Assembly: GCF_910585425.1 (NCBI RefSeq)
Contig: NZ_CAJUCP010000080.1
Location: forward strand, 1 to 22,211
DNA: 22,211 bases
DNA from: an uncultured Acetatifactor sp.
GTDB lineage: Bacteria > Bacillota > Clostridia > Lachnospirales > Lachnospiraceae
Reading direction: 5' to 3'
The notes under the pieces are model-generated. The model made no database searches, was not told the DNA's origin, and saw nothing but the letters and a program-made list of their open reading frames with translations. Below, piece after piece: positions 1 to 6,785 of this stretch (position 1 is its first letter; each line of letters opens with the position of its first letter). Position numbers and translations under genes: made by a program.

Positions 1-54
1 AAAGCCATTACTGGCTTTGCGGGTTATTTCGTAGTTCTTAGGTGTCAAACTCCC
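1..54. other. Contig-edge segment with hairpin; possible insertion-sequence end
   Basis: The first 18 bases form a perfect hairpin (7-bp arms AAAGCCA/TGGCTTT around a 4-nt loop). An in-frame stop at 32-34 interrupts the reading frame of the Uma2 fragment that follows, and recognisable Uma2 homology begins only near base 55. Assemblies often break inside repeated insertion sequences, so this could be the end of an element inserted into the Uma2 gene. I cannot name an element; it could also simply be diverged coding sequence. Confidence 0.25.
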
Positions 55-232
55 GAATTTATACGCCAATGCGGGGGTGAGGGAATACTGGATTATCAAC
101 CCCAAAAATCGGACTGTGCTGGTATACTTTTTTGAAGAGGCGGCCTTTGAGGTTGGGCAATATACATTTCAAGATAAGATAAAAGTCAATATTTATGACG
201 ATTTGTGGATAGATTTTGCAGAGCTTATCTGA
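35..232 (+). pseudogene. Uma2-family endonuclease, C-terminal fragment
   Basis: An open frame of 66 codons ends at TGA 230-232. It contains YANAGVREYWIINPKNRTV followed by a short strand-rich tail with YTFQDKIKVNIYDDLWIDF, the typical C-terminal half of Uma2 (DUF820) proteins with a PD-(D/E)XK nuclease fold. These proteins are about 180-200 residues long, so more than half is missing. A stop at 32-34 lies just upstream in this frame, so the gene may be broken, not merely cut by the contig edge. The cellular role of Uma2 proteins is not settled. Family assignment is from motif recognition; functionality is doubtful. Confidence 0.6.
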
Positions 233-256
233 CTTGACGGATTTTTAAAAAATGTA

Positions 257-285
257 TTGACAAAGCAATCCATGCCGTTTATAAT
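257..285 (+). promoter_or_regulatory. Sigma-A promoter of the tyrS T-box leader
   Basis: TTGACA at 257-262 and TATAAT at 280-285 are both perfect consensus hexamers with a 17-bp spacer. Transcription should start around 291-293, just before the first conserved T-box bases. An essentially ideal promoter suits a gene whose control is exerted by transcription attenuation downstream. Confidence 0.9.
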
Positions 286-292
286 GAGGAAC

Positions 293-558
293 CAGAACAT
301 CAGAGAACGCGATGATGGGAAGAAGTACCTTTGTCTAAAGGCTGACAGAGAGTTGCCGGTTGGTGAGAGGCGCGAGAAGGACAGAGAGAAAATACATCCC
401 GGAGCAGCAGGGCTGAACTTGGACAGTAGGCCTTGCCGGCAGGCACCGATATCAGCCGGAGTATTGATGGATACTCACTAAGCCGCAGGGTGCGAGCCTT
501 GCGGGAAGTAAGGTGGTAACACGAGCGTAGGCCCGTCCTTTCACAGGACGGGCTTTTT
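293..558 (+). promoter_or_regulatory. Tyrosine T-box riboswitch controlling tyrS
   Basis: A T-box leader senses uncharged tRNA and reads through its terminator when the amino acid is scarce. Visible parts in order: a Stem I start with GATGATGGGAAGAAGTACC; the distal loop motif AGAGAG..GG.TGGTGAGAG at about 347-370; the specifier region AAAATACATCCCGGAG, with the tyrosine codon TAC at 393-395; a Stem III hairpin, CCGCAGGG/CCTTGCGG, at about 483-504; the T-box sequence AAGGTGGTAACACGAGC at 510-526; and the terminator at 531-558. The specifier codon and the downstream gene agree. The T-box bulge reads GGTAAC where GGTACC is commonest. Confidence 0.93.
531..558 (+). terminator. Intrinsic terminator of the tyrS T-box
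   Basis: A perfect 9-bp GC-rich stem (GCCCGTCCT/AGGACGGGC) with a 5-nt loop is followed by five T residues. The 5' arm lies next to the T-box sequence, so the antiterminator and terminator are mutually exclusive, as expected for this class. Confidence 0.92.
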
Positions 559-621
559 ATGTGCGCGAAAGCTTTAGGTGTCCCCTGCCGACCCATTGGA
601 AAGAGAAAAGGAGAGAGGAAA

Positions 622-1878
622 ATGACAGTATTCGATGAACTGAAAGCCAGAGGCCTCCTGGCCCAACTGACGGATGAAGAGGAGATCAAGGAGCTGATCA
701 ACAACGGAAAGGCCACGTTCTACATCGGCTTCGACCCCACGGCGGACAGCCTGCACGTAGGGCATTTCATGGCGCTGTGCCTGATGAAGCGGCTGCAGAT
801 GGCGGGGAACAGACCCATCGCCCTAATCGGCGGCGGCACGGGCATGATCGGAGACCCTTCCGGCAGGAGCGACCTGCGCTCCATGATGACCACGGAGATG
901 ATCGACCACAACTGTGAATGCTTCCGGAGACAGATGAGCCGTTTCATCGAGTTCGGCGATTCTCAGGAGGATGGAAACCAGGGAAGCTCAAAGGCTCTCA
1001 TGGTGAACAATGCCGACTGGCTCCGCGACCTGAACTATATCGAGTTCATCCGGGACATCGGCGTGCATTTCTCCGTGAACCGGATGCTGACGGCGGAGTG
1101 CTACAAGCAGCGCATGGAGAAAGGCTTAAGCTTCCTGGAGTTCAACTACATGATCATGCAGAGCTACGATTTCCTGAAGCTCTACGAGAATTACGGCTGC
1201 AACATGCAGTTCGGCGGAGACGACCAGTGGAGCAACATGCTGGGCGGCACCGAGCTGATCAGGCGCAAGCTTGGCAAGGATGCATACGCCATGACGATTA
1301 CTCTTCTTCTGAATTCCGAAGGGAAGAAGATGGGCAAGACCCAGAAGGGAGCCGTGTGGCTTGACCCCAATAAGACATCGCCCTTCGAGTTCTATCAGTA
1401 TTGGCGCAACGTATCCGATGCGGATGTGCTGAAATGCCTGCGGATGCTGACCTTCCTGCCCATCGAGCAGATCGACGAGATGGACGGATGGGAGGGCAGC
1501 CAGTTGAACCAGGCCAAGGAAATCCTGGCCTTCGAGCTGACCAAGATGGTGCACGGCGAGGAAGAGGCCCAGAAAGCCCAGGAGAGCGCCAGGGCGCTGT
1601 TCTCCGGCGGAGCCGGAAGCGGGGCGGACATGCCTGCCAGCCAACTGACCGAGAGCGACTTCCAGGACGGCGCAATCGATATCCTTGGCATCCTGGTGAA
1701 GTCCGGCCTGACCGCGTCCCGCTCCGAGGCCAGGCGCGCAGTGGAGCAGGGCGGCGTCACGGTGGACGATGAGAAGATCGGCGACATCAAGACCCAGTAC
1801 CGCCCGGAGCAGCTTGCGGGAGACGGGATTGTAGTCAGGAGGGGGAAGAAGAATTACAGGAGAGTGACGATGGGTTGA
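622..1878 (+). CDS. tyrS: Tyrosyl-tRNA synthetase
   Basis: This class I aminoacyl-tRNA synthetase charges tRNA-Tyr in the cytoplasm. The protein has 418 residues, normal for bacterial TyrRS. The N-terminal catalytic core has the HIGH-type motif HVGH at residues 45-48 after FDPTADSL, and the KMSKS-type loop is KMGKT at about 236-240. The QFGGDDQWSN segment is the tyrosine/tRNA-binding region typical of TyrRS. The last 70 or so residues form an S4 RNA-binding domain (ILVKSGLTASRSEARR). I chose ATG 622 because an AAAGGAGAGAGG ribosome site lies just upstream. An in-frame ATG at 559 would start inside the terminator T-run and add 21 residues unlike the family. Expression should be controlled by the tyrosine T-box. 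I see no strong terminator after the gene. Confidence 0.97.
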   Translation: MTVFDELKARGLLAQLTDEEEIKELINNGKATFYIGFDPTADSLHVGHFMALCLMKRLQMAGNRPIALIGGGTGMIGDPSGRSDLRSMMTTEMIDHNCECFRRQMSRFIEFGDSQEDGNQGSSKALMVNNADWLRDLNYIEFIRDIGVHFSVNRMLTAECYKQRMEKGLSFLEFNYMIMQSYDFLKLYENYGCNMQFGGDDQWSNMLGGTELIRRKLGKDAYAMTITLLLNSEGKKMGKTQKGAVWLDPNKTSPFEFYQYWRNVSDADVLKCLRMLTFLPIEQIDEMDGWEGSQLNQAKEILAFELTKMVHGEEEAQKAQESARALFSGGAGSGADMPASQLTESDFQDGAIDILGILVKSGLTASRSEARRAVEQGGVTVDDEKIGDIKTQYRPEQLAGDGIVVRRGKKNYRRVTMG

Positions 1879-2023
1879 GAATGTATTGAAGGAAGTAACC
1901 TTTATCAAGACAATGATTATTACGAGAACCTTTTCGCCTCTTTCTCGTCTATATAGTCAGGAGCGACAGGCCATGTGAATCGGCGCCTGCCTCCGGTATG
2001 ACGATGAAGGAGGGATATGATTC

Positions 2024-3532
2024 ATGAGAAAATGGCATGAAAAAGTTACAGGGAAGACAGCGATATTGATTGCGGCCATCATGGCGATTTCCGCCACCGG
2101 CTGCGGCAGGTGGGACGTTGACAGGGCGCAGGATGGCAGCGCGGTTCAGGGGACAGCGAGCATAGGCAGCACAGATGCGGAAATGCCGCCGGAAGCGTCA
2201 GACAGCGCTACGGATGCTGCTGCGCTTCCCGCGACCGCTCACGGCGATGCCGGAACGGATGGAGGGAGTACAGAATCCACAGGCAGCGGGGAGGACAGGG
2301 AGATAGACGGCGAAGAGGACATCGCAAAAAACGACGGCGCTGTCGAAGCGGAAGCCGCCTGCGCCATCACGGATTTCGGCCTGCGCCTCCTGCAGCTTGG
2401 CATGGAGGAAGCTGCCGCCTCCACTTCCGGGAATGCGGCCTTCCAGCCCCAGTCCTCCCTGCCGAAATCTGTGCATGACGAAAATCTGAGCGACAGAAAC
2501 GTGCTCCTATCCCCTTTGTCGGTGCTCCAGGCGTTGACCATGACGGCGGGCGGTGCCCGGGGAGAGACCCTGCGGCAGATGGAGGAGGCCTTCGGGATAT
2601 CGGTGCCGGAGTTGTCCTCGTATCTGGCGGATTACCGGAGGGCGCTTCCGGCAGAGGACGAATATAAACTGAGCATGTCAAACGGCATCTGGTTCACGGC
2701 GGACGAAAGCTTTACCGTGGAGGCGGACTTCCTGGAGAGGAGTGGGGAACTGTTCGATTGCACGGTGCGCCGCGCGGATTTTGACGATTCCACGAGACAG
2801 GAAATCAATGCCTGGGTAAAGGACAATACGGACGGCATGATTGAAGAGATCCTGGACGAGATTCCCGAGGACGCCGTGATGTATCTGGTGAACGCCCTGG
2901 CCTTCGATGCCCGGTGGCAGGAGCGCTATCGCGAGGACCAGGTGCGGGAGCGGGACTTCACCATGGCAGACGGAAGCTCCCAGAAGGTGCAGATGATGTA
3001 CTCCGAGGAGAGCCTGTACCTGGAGGACGCCCATGCCCAGGGCCTGATGAAATACTATGCGGACGGAAAATACGCCTTTGCGGCGCTACTGCCGGAGGAG
3101 GGCATGACCCTGGAGGAGTATGCCGCCACCCTCACAGGAGAGAGGCTGCGGGAGATTCTGCGGAATCCCGTCAGCGCACAGGTGAGCGCGGCCATTCCCA
3201 GATTCCGCAGCGAGTACGGCGCTGACATGCGCGACATGCTCCGGGAGATGGGCATGAGCCAGGCCTTTGACGGGAATGCGGACTTCTCCGGAATCGGCAG
3301 TTCCCCGGAGGGGAATCTGTTCATCAGCCGGGTGCTGCACAAGACCTACATGGCCGTGGATGAGAACGGCACCAGGGCCGGAGCCGCCACGGCAGTGGAG
3401 ATGAGGGCCGAGGGCGCCATGGAAGACATAAAGGTCGTACATCTGGACAGGCCGTTCCTGTACCTGATCATCGACTGCCGGGAGAGCCTGCCCATATTCA
3501 TGGGAACCGTGGAAGCCGTGACGGCGCCCTGA
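2024..3532 (+). CDS. Secreted serpin (serine protease inhibitor) lipoprotein
   Basis: Serpins trap proteases by a suicide mechanism in which a cleaved reactive-centre loop inserts into a beta sheet. The protein has 502 residues: a signal peptide with a lipobox ending at Cys27 (ATG-C), a linker rich in Ser, Thr, Gly, Asp and Glu to about residue 110, then a full serpin domain. Diagnostic segments are NVLLSPLSVLQALTM, VNALAFDARWQ, SAAIPRFRSEY, RVLHKTYMAVDENGTRAG and the C-terminal DRPFLYLI...PIFMGTV. The hinge, Gly449 to Thr456 (GTRAGAAT), is made of small residues, as in inhibitory serpins. Counting from the hinge puts P1-P1' near Glu463-Gly464, with Arg461-Ala462 a nearby alternative. AAGGAGGG at 2007-2014 fixes the start. 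It is probably tethered to the outer face of the membrane, where gut or self-secreted proteases would be targets; the target is unknown. Confidence 0.93.
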   Translation: MRKWHEKVTGKTAILIAAIMAISATGCGRWDVDRAQDGSAVQGTASIGSTDAEMPPEASDSATDAAALPATAHGDAGTDGGSTESTGSGEDREIDGEEDIAKNDGAVEAEAACAITDFGLRLLQLGMEEAAASTSGNAAFQPQSSLPKSVHDENLSDRNVLLSPLSVLQALTMTAGGARGETLRQMEEAFGISVPELSSYLADYRRALPAEDEYKLSMSNGIWFTADESFTVEADFLERSGELFDCTVRRADFDDSTRQEINAWVKDNTDGMIEEILDEIPEDAVMYLVNALAFDARWQERYREDQVRERDFTMADGSSQKVQMMYSEESLYLEDAHAQGLMKYYADGKYAFAALLPEEGMTLEEYAATLTGERLREILRNPVSAQVSAAIPRFRSEYGADMRDMLREMGMSQAFDGNADFSGIGSSPEGNLFISRVLHKTYMAVDENGTRAGAATAVEMRAEGAMEDIKVVHLDRPFLYLIIDCRESLPIFMGTVEAVTAP

Positions 3533-3543
3533 TTGATGACGGA

Positions 3544-3575
3544 ATCATAATTTCAAAACCTCCTACATATACATC
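3544..3575 (+). promoter_or_regulatory. Candidate sigma-E-type promoter for spoIVA
   Basis: ATCATAAT (3544-3551) resembles a sigma-E -35 element, and the CATATACATC stretch (3566-3575) partly resembles its CATACA-type -10 element. spoIVA is a mother-cell sigma-E gene in Bacillus subtilis. The match is imperfect and no alignment could be made. A start about 7 nt downstream would fall near 3580, inside the loop of the hairpin. Confidence 0.3.
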
Positions 3576-3599
3576 TAACAGTATATACAGGAGGTTTTT
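3555..3599 (+). promoter_or_regulatory. Hairpin masking the spoIVA ribosome site; terminator-like
   Basis: Two 18-nt arms, 3555-3572 and 3581-3598, pair at 16 positions with one two-base internal mismatch and an 8-nt loop. The 3' arm contains the spoIVA Shine-Dalgarno sequence AGGAGG (3589-3594), and T residues at 3595-3599 follow directly before the start codon at 3602. Read from the serpin side it looks like an intrinsic terminator. Read from the spoIVA side it hides the ribosome site of any read-through transcript. Confidence 0.7.
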
Positions 3600-3601
3600 C
3601 T

Positions 3602-5086
3602 ATGCAAAATGATTCCATAAACACCTACGACCTGTACAATGACATAAAAAACCGCACAGGGGGAGAGATATACATAGGAGTGCTGGGGCCGGTGCGCACC
3701 GGGAAATCCACTTTCATCAAACGCTTCATGGAGGAGATGGTGCTGCCCTACATGGAGGATGAGCACGCGAAACTCAGGGCCCAGGATGAGCTGCCCCAGA
3801 GCGCCGGGGGCAAGACCATCACCACCACGGAGCCAAAGTTCATCCCGAACGAAGCCGCCAGCGTAGTCTTGAGCGGGGAGATTCCGGTGTCCGTGCGGCT
3901 GATCGACTGCGTGGGCTACATGGTGGAGGGCGCAGCCGGGCATATGGAGGAGGACATGGAGCGCATGGTGAAGACGCCCTGGTTCGACTACGAGATCCCC
4001 TTCACCCAGGCTGCGGAGATTGGCACGGATAAAGTCATGAACGACCACTCCACCATAGGCCTGGTGATCACCACTGACGGAAGCTTCGGCGAGATTCCCA
4101 GAGGGAACTATCTGGAGGCGGAGGAGAAGACCATCCTGGCCCTGAAAAAGCTGCGCAAGCCCTTCCTGGTGCTGGTGAACAGCCAGAAGCCCTATTCGGA
4201 GGACGCTAAGCGGGTGGCGGAAGAAATCGGCGAGAAATACGGAGTGGCGGCGGTGACCGTGAACTGCGAGCAGCTGAAAAAGGAAGACATCCACATGCTG
4301 CTGGAGAACGTCCTGTATGAATTCCCCATCTCCTCCATCGAATTCTATATGCCCAAGTGGGTGGAGATGCTCCCCTGGGACAACCGCATGAAGCAGGACA
4401 TCATAGGCCAGGTAGGGGCCATGATGAAGGACTACAGCACCATCCGGGACGTGAGGCGCAAGCCCATAGAGCTGACCAGCGAGTACATAAAGCGCTGCAA
4501 GACGGATGCCATATGTCTGTCGGACGGCGTCATCCGCGTGACCTTGGACGCGGAGGAATCCTACTATTATGAGATGCTGACGGAGATGGTGGGGGAGACG
4601 ATCGCGGACGAGTACCAGCTGATCAGCAAGCTGAAAAGCTTCGCGGCCATGAAGCACGAATACGCCAAGGTGCTGGATGCGGTGAACATGGTGAGAATCA
4701 AGGGCTACGGGGTGGTGACCCCGGACAAGGACGAAATCACGCTGGAGAAGCCGGAGCTGATAAAGCATGGCAACAAGTTCGGCGTGAAGATAAAGGCTTC
4801 CAGCCCTTCCATCCATATGATCCGGGCCAATATCGAGACGGAGATCGCCCCCATCGTAGGGACAGAGGAGCAGGCCAACGATTTGATTGGCTTCATCAAT
4901 CAGGAGGACAGGGAGAGCGGCATCTGGAACACCAATATCTTCGGGAAGACGGTGGAACAACTGGTAAATGACGGAATTACGGCCAAAGTGGCCGTCATCG
5001 GGGAGGAGAGCCAGCTGAAACTGCAGGATACCATGCAGAAAATCGTCAATGACAGCAACGGGGGTATGGTGTGCATCATTATCTAG
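3602..5086 (+). CDS. spoIVA: Stage IV sporulation protein A, spore coat ATPase
   Basis: SpoIVA is the ATP-hydrolysing protein that polymerises on the forespore surface and forms the base layer of the spore coat; it is anchored by SpoVM in studied species. The protein has 494 residues, close to the 492 of Bacillus subtilis. The N-terminal TRAFAC-like domain has Walker A GPVRTGKST at residues 29-37, the sensor threonine segment TTTEPKFIPN at 74-83, and Walker B RLIDCVGY with Asp102. The middle and C-terminal domains follow family length, and the C terminus GGMVCIII matches the hydrophobic tail needed for forespore localisation. The gene shows the cell belongs to an endospore-forming lineage. 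Its start codon directly follows a T-run and a hairpin that covers the ribosome site. Confidence 0.97.
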   Translation: MQNDSINTYDLYNDIKNRTGGEIYIGVLGPVRTGKSTFIKRFMEEMVLPYMEDEHAKLRAQDELPQSAGGKTITTTEPKFIPNEAASVVLSGEIPVSVRLIDCVGYMVEGAAGHMEEDMERMVKTPWFDYEIPFTQAAEIGTDKVMNDHSTIGLVITTDGSFGEIPRGNYLEAEEKTILALKKLRKPFLVLVNSQKPYSEDAKRVAEEIGEKYGVAAVTVNCEQLKKEDIHMLLENVLYEFPISSIEFYMPKWVEMLPWDNRMKQDIIGQVGAMMKDYSTIRDVRRKPIELTSEYIKRCKTDAICLSDGVIRVTLDAEESYYYEMLTEMVGETIADEYQLISKLKSFAAMKHEYAKVLDAVNMVRIKGYGVVTPDKDEITLEKPELIKHGNKFGVKIKASSPSIHMIRANIETEIAPIVGTEEQANDLIGFINQEDRESGIWNTNIFGKTVEQLVNDGITAKVAVIGEESQLKLQDTMQKIVNDSNGGMVCIII

Positions 5087-5245
5087 TACCCCACTGCATG
5101 AATTCTTGAGCAATCAGCGCTGGCTGTCCACCCCAGTACAGCGTTGGCGTCAGTGGACGATGCCCAGCATCGCCCCCTTCCTCCGCCTTGTCCTGGCGCG
5201 GACATCAAGCACTGATTCCCCGGGAATTCATGCGTCGGTGTACTG
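5084..5245. repeat. Long imperfect palindrome after spoIVA
   Basis: Arms 5084-5138 and 5191-5245 (55 nt each, no gaps) match as inverted repeats at 40 of 55 positions, with several further G-T wobbles. A perfect 10-bp core, GCATGAATTC/GAATTCATGC, sits at 5096-5105 and 5224-5233. The 52-nt apical part carries its own perfect hairpin CGATGC-CCA-GCATCG (5158-5172). The left arm begins at the spoIVA stop codon. I recognise no RNA family or named element. It could be a miniature mobile element, a structured 3' end, or a small RNA. Confidence 0.65.
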
Positions 5246-5258
5246 GGACAGCATTTCA

Positions 5259-5280
5259 GGGCAGGGCTTCGGCTCTGCCC
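5259..5280 (+). terminator. UUCG hairpin, possible spoIVA terminator
   Basis: A 9-bp stem GGGCAGGGC/GCTCTGCCC with one G-T pair closes a TTCG tetraloop. The following CGTCATTTAT is a poor U-tract, so termination strength is uncertain. Confidence 0.45.
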
Positions 5281-5352
5281 CGTCATTTATCTGGAAGAGA
5301 GTCCTTTCTTGCAGCGCAGATTCTGATATATTGCCTGAAGTCCAAAGTATGA

Positions 5353-5381
5353 TTGTATTTTGGGAGATAGTATACTATAAT
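5353..5381 (+). promoter_or_regulatory. Sigma-A promoter of the aldo/keto reductase gene
   Basis: TTGTAT at 5353-5358 and TATAAT at 5376-5381 have a 17-bp spacer, 43 nt ahead of the start codon. TATACT at 5371-5376 is an overlapping alternative -10. The remaining bases between the UUCG hairpin and this promoter hold nothing I recognise. Confidence 0.7.
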
Positions 5382-5423
5382 AAATAAAAAGCGGAAGACC
5401 GTTTACCAAGAAAGGATGAAGAC

Positions 5424-6557
5424 ATGAATTATCGTGAATTCGGCAAAACAGGAGAGAAGATTTCGGCACTGGGATTTGGATGTATGCGCTTTCCGGAATA
5501 TCAGGAAGGCGAGAAGAACTTCGTGGATCAGGACAAAGTGGATGAGATGATTACATACGCCTATGAGAACGGCGTGAACTATTTCGACACCGCTCCCGGA
5601 TACTGCAGCGAGAACAGCGAAGCAGCCCTGGGACATGCGGTAAAGGGCTTCCGGGACAGGATTCTCATCTCCACCAAATGCCCCATAGAGGCGGGCATGG
5701 GAGCCGACGGCTACAGAAAGCGCCTGGAGAAGAGCCTTTCCCGCCTGGGCACGGATCATGTGGACTTTTACCATTTCTGGGCCCTGAACCGCAATTCCTA
5801 CGATAATGTAGTCGTAAACGAAGGCCTCCTGGAGGCTGCCGCAAAGGCCAAGGAAGAAGGGCTTATCCGCCACATTTCCTTCTCGTTCCATGACGCGCCG
5901 GAAGTCATCAGGCACATCGTGGACACCTCGGAGGAACGGGGCGTGAAGATGGAGTCCATGCTCTGCCAGTACAATCTCCTTGACCGCTCCAATGAGGAGA
6001 TGATTAAATATGTGAACGAAAAGGGCCTTGGCACCGTGGCCATGGGGCCTGTGGGCGGCGGCAGGCTGGCGGCTCCCACAGACCTCTACGCGAAGCTCAC
6101 CGGCAAGGCCTCCATCGCTACCTATGAGTTGGCGTTCAAGTTCTGCCTGGGCAACCCGAACCTGAACTGCGCCCTCTCCGGCATGCAGAACCTGGACATG
6201 GTGCAGAAGAATGTAAAGGTGGCCTCGGATGATACGGCATTCTCGGCGCAGGAGTGGGAGCAGCTGGGCATCGCCATGGAGGAGATCAAGAAGTTCTCGG
6301 AGCTGTACTGCACAGGCTGCAAATACTGCCAGCCCTGCCCGGTGGGGATCGACATCCCGCACATCTTCGAGATGTATACCTACTATAATGTATACGGCCT
6401 GAAAGACCATGCCAGGAACATGATGAAGAATTACCTTGAGAAGGAGGGCAAGACCTTTGCGGACTGCAAAAAGTGCGGCATCTGCGAGAAGAAATGCCCC
6501 CAGCATCTGGCAATCAGGGAGCATCTTGAGAAGGTATGCGAGATTTTATGTGATTAA
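5424..6557 (+). CDS. Aldo/keto reductase with C-terminal [4Fe-4S] ferredoxin-like domain
   Basis: The N-terminal 280 or so residues form an aldo/keto reductase barrel with the expected tetrad Asp55, Tyr60, Lys85 and His117 (FDTAPGY, STKCP, DFYHFW). The C-terminal part carries two cysteine clusters: Cys296, 299, 302 and 305 (CTGCKYCQPCP), and Cys348, 351, 354 and 358 (CKKCGICEKKCP), suggesting two iron-sulfur clusters. Such fused proteins (about 370-380 residues) are common in anaerobic Clostridia, and their physiological substrate is generally unknown. The enzyme is probably cytoplasmic and couples NAD(P)H or ferredoxin electrons to a carbonyl or similar substrate. The start is supported by AAAGGATG about 5 nt upstream. 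Own promoter upstream and terminator downstream make it a single-gene unit. Confidence 0.93.
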   Translation: MNYREFGKTGEKISALGFGCMRFPEYQEGEKNFVDQDKVDEMITYAYENGVNYFDTAPGYCSENSEAALGHAVKGFRDRILISTKCPIEAGMGADGYRKRLEKSLSRLGTDHVDFYHFWALNRNSYDNVVVNEGLLEAAAKAKEEGLIRHISFSFHDAPEVIRHIVDTSEERGVKMESMLCQYNLLDRSNEEMIKYVNEKGLGTVAMGPVGGGRLAAPTDLYAKLTGKASIATYELAFKFCLGNPNLNCALSGMQNLDMVQKNVKVASDDTAFSAQEWEQLGIAMEEIKKFSELYCTGCKYCQPCPVGIDIPHIFEMYTYYNVYGLKDHARNMMKNYLEKEGKTFADCKKCGICEKKCPQHLAIREHLEKVCEILCD

Positions 6558-6618
6558 GAATCTAAGAATCGCAGCGGCAGATTCGGCTGCGGATGAGAAA
6601 TAGGGATAGAATCGGGGA

Positions 6619-6648
6619 ACGGCAGAGAAATGCAGACTCTGCCGTTTT
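6619..6648 (+). terminator. Intrinsic terminator of the aldo/keto reductase gene
   Basis: A 9-bp stem ACGGCAGAG/CTCTGCCGT with a 9-nt loop runs into TTTT. It lies 61 nt after the stop codon and separates this gene from the next promoter. Confidence 0.75.
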
Positions 6649-6715
6649 CTGCATTGTTTCCGGAAATCTTTGTCATGAAGCGCGCTGGGGGCCGCTGGGA
6701 AGCAGCGTATTTTGC

Positions 6716-6744
6716 TTGTCACTGTTTTTTCCATATGATATAAT
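6716..6744 (+). promoter_or_regulatory. Extended -10 promoter of the membrane-protein operon
   Basis: TTGTCA at 6716-6721, a 17-bp spacer, and TATAAT at 6739-6744 preceded by TGA, which gives a TGn extended -10. The predicted transcription start is about 35 nt before the ATG at 6786. Confidence 0.85.
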
Positions 6745-6785
6745 GGCTGTATGCTAAATTTACCAATGAACAGGGAGCGCACGGG

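Noticed and set aside
55..65. Third copy of the GAATTTATAC motif of repeats A and B
   Set aside because: It falls inside the Uma2 reading frame (codons for NLYA), and the rest of the element, including the 15-bp stem, is absent.
257..481. Apparent 74-residue reading frame
   Set aside because: It lies over the promoter and the T-box leader, has no ribosome site, and its bases are explained by the structured RNA.
1126..1908. Long minus-strand frames opposite tyrS and other genes (also 3575-5113, 5403-6524, 10639-12042)
   Set aside because: They are shadows of well-supported plus-strand genes, made possible by codon bias. They have no ribosome sites or family features.
1922..1948. Hairpin ACGAGAA/TTCTCGT after tyrS as a terminator
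   Set aside because: It has only 7 bp and a 13-nt loop with no following T-run. It is too weak to call.
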